Shown piece by piece: positions 60,303 through 64,000 of a stretch of DNA of 64,000 nt. Numbering within the stretch: position 1 is the stretch's first letter; every line of letters begins with the position of its first letter. The notes below the pieces were generated by a model. The model did no database searches. It saw nothing but the letters and a program-made list of their open reading frames with translations, and was not told the DNA's origin. A program made the translations under genes and the position numbers. Origin of the DNA: Helicobacter mastomyrinus (GTDB lineage Bacteria > Campylobacterota > Campylobacteria > Campylobacterales > Helicobacteraceae); contig NZ_CP145316.1 of NCBI RefSeq assembly GCF_039555295.1, positions 1,307,788-1,371,787 on the forward strand. The letters are read 5' to 3'.

Positions 60303-61387
60303 TGGGATTAAAACCGCTCAAAATAGGAAAACACACGATTAAATACCCGATTTTTCAAGGGGGTATGGGTGTAGGTATCAGCTGGGATAGACTTGCTGGA
60401 AATGTCTCCAAAGAGGGTGCATTAGGCATTATCAGTGCAGTTGGCACAGGATATTATCAAAAAATGCAATTTGTCGAAAAAATTACCAATTCTAAGCCTT
60501 TTGAGGCGATTAATTTTTATTCAAAACAAGCTTTAAATGAGATTTTTAAAAATGCACGTAAAATCTGTGGTGATAAGCCCTTAGGAGCAAATATACTCTA
60601 TGCGATTAATGAATATGGGCGAGTTGTGCGAGATGCGTGTGAAGCGGGGGCGAATATCATTGTAACAGGTGCGGGATTGCCCACCAATATGCCTGAATTT
60701 ACCAAAAACTTCCCCGATGTAGCCCTTGTGCCTATCGTCTCTTCAGCAAAGGCATTAAGGATTATTTGTAAACGTTGGATGGATAGATATGCAAGAATCC
60801 CCGATGCGGTAGTAGTAGAAGGACCTTTGAGTGGCGGACATCAAGGCTTTAGCTATGAGGATTGCTTTAAAGAAGAATATCAGCTTGAAAATGTCCTACC
60901 GCAAGTGGTTGATGAAGCGCAAAAATGGGGAAGTATCCCTGTTATAGCCGCTGGAGGTATTTGGGATAGAAACGATATTAATAGAATGATGGCTTTGGGT
61001 GCAAGCGGAGTACAGATGGGGACTCGTTGGCTTGGTTCCCAAGAATGCGATGCCATAGCGTATAGAGATTTAATGCCTTCTGTCAAAAAAGAAGATATTG
61101 AGCTTGTAAAATCACCTGTGGGCTATCCTGCTCGCGCTGTGAAAACAGGGATTTTTGAAGCAATGGCACAGGGTGATGCACCAAAGATTCGCTGCATTAG
61201 CAACTGCGTGTCGCCTTGTCATCGGGGTGTAGAGGCAAAGAAAGTGGGTTATTGTATAGCGGATTCCTTAGGGCGTGGATATATGGGAGATAGAAATTAT
61301 GGCTTGTATTTTACAGGGGCAAATGGATATAGAATCCAAAAGATTCAGCCTGTGAGGGAAATTATTGCTGAATTGGTCCAAGATTAG
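60302..61387 (+). CDS. Nitronate monooxygenase-like flavoprotein
   Basis: 361 aa TIM barrel. GGMGVGISWDRLAGNVS near the N-terminus, VEGPLSGGHQGFS in the middle and AAGGI with MGTRWLGSQEC form the FMN-binding pattern of the 2-nitropropane dioxygenase/FabK family. It may detoxify nitronates or act in fatty acid synthesis (FabK-like). The same gene follows tyrS in H. pylori. Confidence 0.88.
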   Translation: MGLKPLKIGKHTIKYPIFQGGMGVGISWDRLAGNVSKEGALGIISAVGTGYYQKMQFVEKITNSKPFEAINFYSKQALNEIFKNARKICGDKPLGANILYAINEYGRVVRDACEAGANIIVTGAGLPTNMPEFTKNFPDVALVPIVSSAKALRIICKRWMDRYARIPDAVVVEGPLSGGHQGFSYEDCFKEEYQLENVLPQVVDEAQKWGSIPVIAAGGIWDRNDINRMMALGASGVQMGTRWLGSQECDAIAYRDLMPSVKKEDIELVKSPVGYPARAVKTGIFEAMAQGDAPKIRCISNCVSPCHRGVEAKKVGYCIADSLGRGYMGDRNYGLYFTGANGYRIQKIQPVREIIAELVQD

Positions 61388-61395
61388 AGGCGTGT

Positions 61396-62610
61396 ATGTG
61401 GAGGATTGCGGTAAGTTTATGCCTTATAATGATATGTTTATGGGGTGAGCATCGCATTGTGAGAATGGTTCCCTTTGGTGATGGGAGTCTTAAGATTGTT
61501 TTTACTCAAGACATTAGCGATTTAACTTGGCAAGTTAAAAAACTACAAGATAATAAGAGTTTTATAGACTTTGAAGCCAATCTCACTATCCCGCGCCGTA
61601 ATTTTATTTTCAAAGATAATTCCACTTTGCAAGTAGCTCAAAATACCCCACAAATCGTGCGTATAGTGATTACTACACAACCAAAATTAACTTATGAGAT
61701 TGTAAAGGAAAAAGAGAATCTCTATGTGTTTATTAAACCAAAAACAGACACTAAAGAAGCACAACAAACTAATCTAAAACAGCCCAAAGACACTCCGCAA
61801 AAGCAGCCAATAGCAAAGCCCAATGAAAAGAACTCATCCATAAAACCAACTCCTCAAAAGCCCAAAAAAGAGCAAATAGCTCAAGATACTGCACAATCCA
61901 AGCAGAATACCCCTGCCCCATCAAAGGTTGGCAATGGTAAAAAGATAGTTGTTGATGCAGGGCATGGTGGTAAGGATTGTGGCACAAAAAGCGTAGAAAA
62001 TGTGTGCGAGAAAATTATCGTGCTAAGTGTGGCAAAGATTCTCAAAGATGAGCTAAAAAATCGTGGCTATACAGTATATATGACACGCGATAGTGATGTC
62101 TATATTGACCTACGTAAGCGCACAGAGTTTGCCAATGCCAAAAATGCAGACTTGTTTATATCCATACACGCAAATTCTATCCCCAAAGATTCAGCTAAAA
62201 CACCAAGCGGAGTGGAAACATACTTCCTTTCTCCTGCGCGAAGTGAGCGAGCTGAACAAGTAGCCAAAGCAGAAAACCAAGGTGATATAGAGACGATGAG
62301 CCACTTTGCAACGCGATCATTTTTGAATACCATTAGTGCTTATCATATTGTCGCTTCACATAAACTTGCTATTGAGATTCAATCTGGCATTCTTAATGAG
62401 GTAAGGAGACAGCATAATACGCACGATGGAGCCGTGAGAGAGGGACCATTTTGGGTATTAGCTGGTGCGCTTATGCCTTCTGTTTTAATCGAAATTGGCT
62501 ATGCATCACATAAGCTTGAGGGAAAACTGATTGCCAAAAAGGAATATCAAAAGCTTGTCGCCATAGGTATGGCTGATGGTATAGATGGATATTTTTTAAG
62601 GAATCATTAA
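61396..62610 (+). CDS. amiA: N-acetylmuramoyl-L-alanine amidase AmiA
   Basis: 404 aa. A short signal peptide (IAVSLCLIMICLWG) is followed by an AMIN-like beta domain, a Lys/Gln/Pro-rich linker near residues 118-175, and a zinc amidase_3 domain: VVDAGHGG (His), FISIHANS (His) and the C-terminal LIEIGYAS (catalytic Glu). It cleaves septal peptidoglycan for cell separation and, in H. pylori, coccoid conversion. Gene order with tyrS matches H. pylori. Confidence 0.94.
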   Translation: MWRIAVSLCLIMICLWGEHRIVRMVPFGDGSLKIVFTQDISDLTWQVKKLQDNKSFIDFEANLTIPRRNFIFKDNSTLQVAQNTPQIVRIVITTQPKLTYEIVKEKENLYVFIKPKTDTKEAQQTNLKQPKDTPQKQPIAKPNEKNSSIKPTPQKPKKEQIAQDTAQSKQNTPAPSKVGNGKKIVVDAGHGGKDCGTKSVENVCEKIIVLSVAKILKDELKNRGYTVYMTRDSDVYIDLRKRTEFANAKNADLFISIHANSIPKDSAKTPSGVETYFLSPARSERAEQVAKAENQGDIETMSHFATRSFLNTISAYHIVASHKLAIEIQSGILNEVRRQHNTHDGAVREGPFWVLAGALMPSVLIEIGYASHKLEGKLIAKKEYQKLVAIGMADGIDGYFLRNH

Positions 62611-62627
62611 TACTTTAAGGATAAAGA

Positions 62628-63485
62628 ATGAATCAACCCACACGTATTAGCGTAATCTTCTCGCTTGCTTTTTTCTCGCTTTTTGTTTTTACCAATCTTA
62701 CATTATTTATTTCACAATTTTCACATTCTTTTTCGCATTTATTTTTAATCTTTATCCGCGATAATCAGCTTTATGACCATTTGAGTATCTTTTTATTTTT
62801 ATGTGGATTTGTGCTAAGTGGGGCATTTGTGATTCTAAGTAGTTGGTATCATACAAGCAATATCTTGCAGCATATATTTATACTGATTTTAAGTGTTGTG
62901 TTTATGTATCTTTTCATTTTGCAAAGCGTATATGTGCCTAAAACGGAAGATATTATGGATATGTTTGCGATTGAGAGAAGCATCTATCATCGTAATTTTT
63001 TTGAGCTTGTGAGCGATTATTTGCCACGTATTTTGCTTATTGCTTGTGTATATATATTTTTTGTATATATCCCGTTATTGTTTGAAATTTTCACTATGCG
63101 CCCTAGTCACAATAGCCAGCTTGGTAAAATACTTTATGGTATGCGCCCATCGATTAATGTTATCATTGTAATGCTTTTTGGCTTATCGCTGCAGCCCTAT
63201 TATTTTAGAGATAATATTTATGTGTATTGCGATATTGTCGCTTTTTTAGGAGGTGTAGGACTACTTATATGGGTAATGCTAAAACATAAAGAACTCTTTG
63301 GATTCTATGAATATATGAATTCTGCCCTGCTTATTCTCGGCATACTCATTTGCTTCATTTGCACCTCTGTGCTATCTATGTCGGATAATTATTTTAATGC
63401 ACGTTATACATTTTTGGTCTTAGCATTTGTAGGGTGGTGCGCTGAATGGATGTATAATGATATTGTTAAGCCCATAAAGGAGTAG
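62628..63485 (+). CDS. Multi-pass membrane protein of unknown function
   Basis: 285 aa with six or seven hydrophobic segments spread over the whole chain and few charged residues between them. No enzymatic motif seen. It lies between amiA and hisA with gaps of 17 and 3 bases, suggesting co-transcription. I do not recognise the family. Confidence 0.75.
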   Translation: MNQPTRISVIFSLAFFSLFVFTNLTLFISQFSHSFSHLFLIFIRDNQLYDHLSIFLFLCGFVLSGAFVILSSWYHTSNILQHIFILILSVVFMYLFILQSVYVPKTEDIMDMFAIERSIYHRNFFELVSDYLPRILLIACVYIFFVYIPLLFEIFTMRPSHNSQLGKILYGMRPSINVIIVMLFGLSLQPYYFRDNIYVYCDIVAFLGGVGLLIWVMLKHKELFGFYEYMNSALLILGILICFICTSVLSMSDNYFNARYTFLVLAFVGWCAEWMYNDIVKPIKE

Positions 63486-63488
63486 GTT

Positions 63489-64000
63489 ATGGCACTTGAT
63501 ATTTATCCTGCGATTGATTTAAAAGATGGAAAAGCAGTGAGGCTTTTTAAGGGCAATATGCAGAGTGCTACGATTTATGGTGAAGCATTGGATTTTGCTA
63601 AAAAGTTTGCTGATATGGGTGCGAAATATTTGCATATCGTGGATTTAGATGGGGCATTTGCAGGTAAGCCACAAAATCTAAGAGTGATAGAGAATATCGT
63701 GCAAAACACAGCACTTAAGGTGCAGCTTGGAGGGGGGATTCGCAATGAGGAAACGATTAGGCTTTACACACAAATGGGGGTGTCAAGGCTCATACTTGGC
63801 TCCATAGCACTAACACATTGGGAATTTGTCAAAGAAATGGCACAGGGTTATCCCATAGCTGTGGGTATTGACGCACGTAATGGCAAAGTAGCAGCACAGG
63901 GCTGGGCAGAAGAGAGTGCTATGGATTCAAAGGATTTAGCACAACAATTCGCAGGTAGTCCGGTGCAGGCTATTATCTGCACGGATATTAATCGCGATGG
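63489..64000 (+). CDS. hisA: HisA, phosphoribosylformimino-AICAR-P isomerase (3' end outside window)
   Basis: 170 residues visible, cut by the window edge. PAIDLKDGKAVRLFKG gives the catalytic Asp10; QLGGGIRNEET and GIDARNGKVAAQGW are the phosphate-binding loop and second catalytic Asp region of the TIM barrel. Fourth step of histidine synthesis. It starts three bases after the membrane protein stop, so probably in one operon. Confidence 0.95.
   Translation, partial: MALDIYPAIDLKDGKAVRLFKGNMQSATIYGEALDFAKKFADMGAKYLHIVDLDGAFAGKPQNLRVIENIVQNTALKVQLGGGIRNEETIRLYTQMGVSRLILGSIALTHWEFVKEMAQGYPIAVGIDARNGKVAAQGWAEESAMDSKDLAQQFAGSPVQAIICTDINRD

Overview
The window looks like a chromosomal segment of an enterohepatic Helicobacter (Campylobacterota). 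The basis is AT-rich coding sequence, the gene order pyrH-rpoZ-spoT-tyrS-nitronate monooxygenase-amiA, and the order gyrA-hypothetical-flgR, both of which I know from Helicobacter pylori. A type VI secretion (T6SS) cluster of the kind known in H. hepaticus and long homopolymer tracts typical of Helicobacter phase variation agree with this. Species cannot be fixed from the sequence alone.

Region 1 (1-13.3 kb): T6SS core. A leftward set (tssJ, tssK, tssL, tssM, tagH) and a rightward set (tssB, tssC, tssE, tssF, tssG) diverge from a shared promoter region near 8.0 kb. No tssH/clpV, tssA or PAAR gene was seen in the window.

Region 2 (13.3-29.9 kb): T6SS tip and effector array. Two hcp-vgrG copies lie in a near-perfect 3.49-kb direct repeat. 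The first vgrG is frameshifted at a G tract and the second is intact. Between them are an M15-type peptidase effector with a putative periplasmic immunity protein, a second M15-like C-terminus broken by one stop codon with its own putative immunity protein, an orphan VgrG C-terminus, and a barnase-like RNase effector with a barstar-like immunity protein. A broken second copy of the RNase/immunity junction follows. Downstream of vgrG2 is a decayed L,D-transpeptidase-like effector and a stretch of degraded genes ending at a tRNA-Lys gene, a possible island edge.

Region 3 (29.9-44.3 kb): surface-protein region. A giant repeat-rich autotransporter (about 2.7 kaa) has its signal peptide in another frame from the passenger. 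Upstream of it lie several partial copies of the same family, a serine recombinase lacking the usual catalytic serine, a 7-bp tandem repeat, a G13 tract, and a candidate type I toxin peptide whose ribosome-binding site is locked in a perfect 14-bp stem. A four-hairpin intergenic repeat flanks the region on both sides.

Region 4 (44.3-64 kb): housekeeping genes. These are mrp, doxX, a ferredoxin gene, an AI-2E family transporter, a HAD phosphatase, UDP-glucose dehydrogenase, a lipoprotein, flgR, a small exported protein, gyrA, a LysE-type exporter, pyrH, rpoZ, spoT, tyrS, a nitronate monooxygenase-like gene, amiA, a membrane protein and the start of hisA. This part is dense and conserved, with little sign of transfer.
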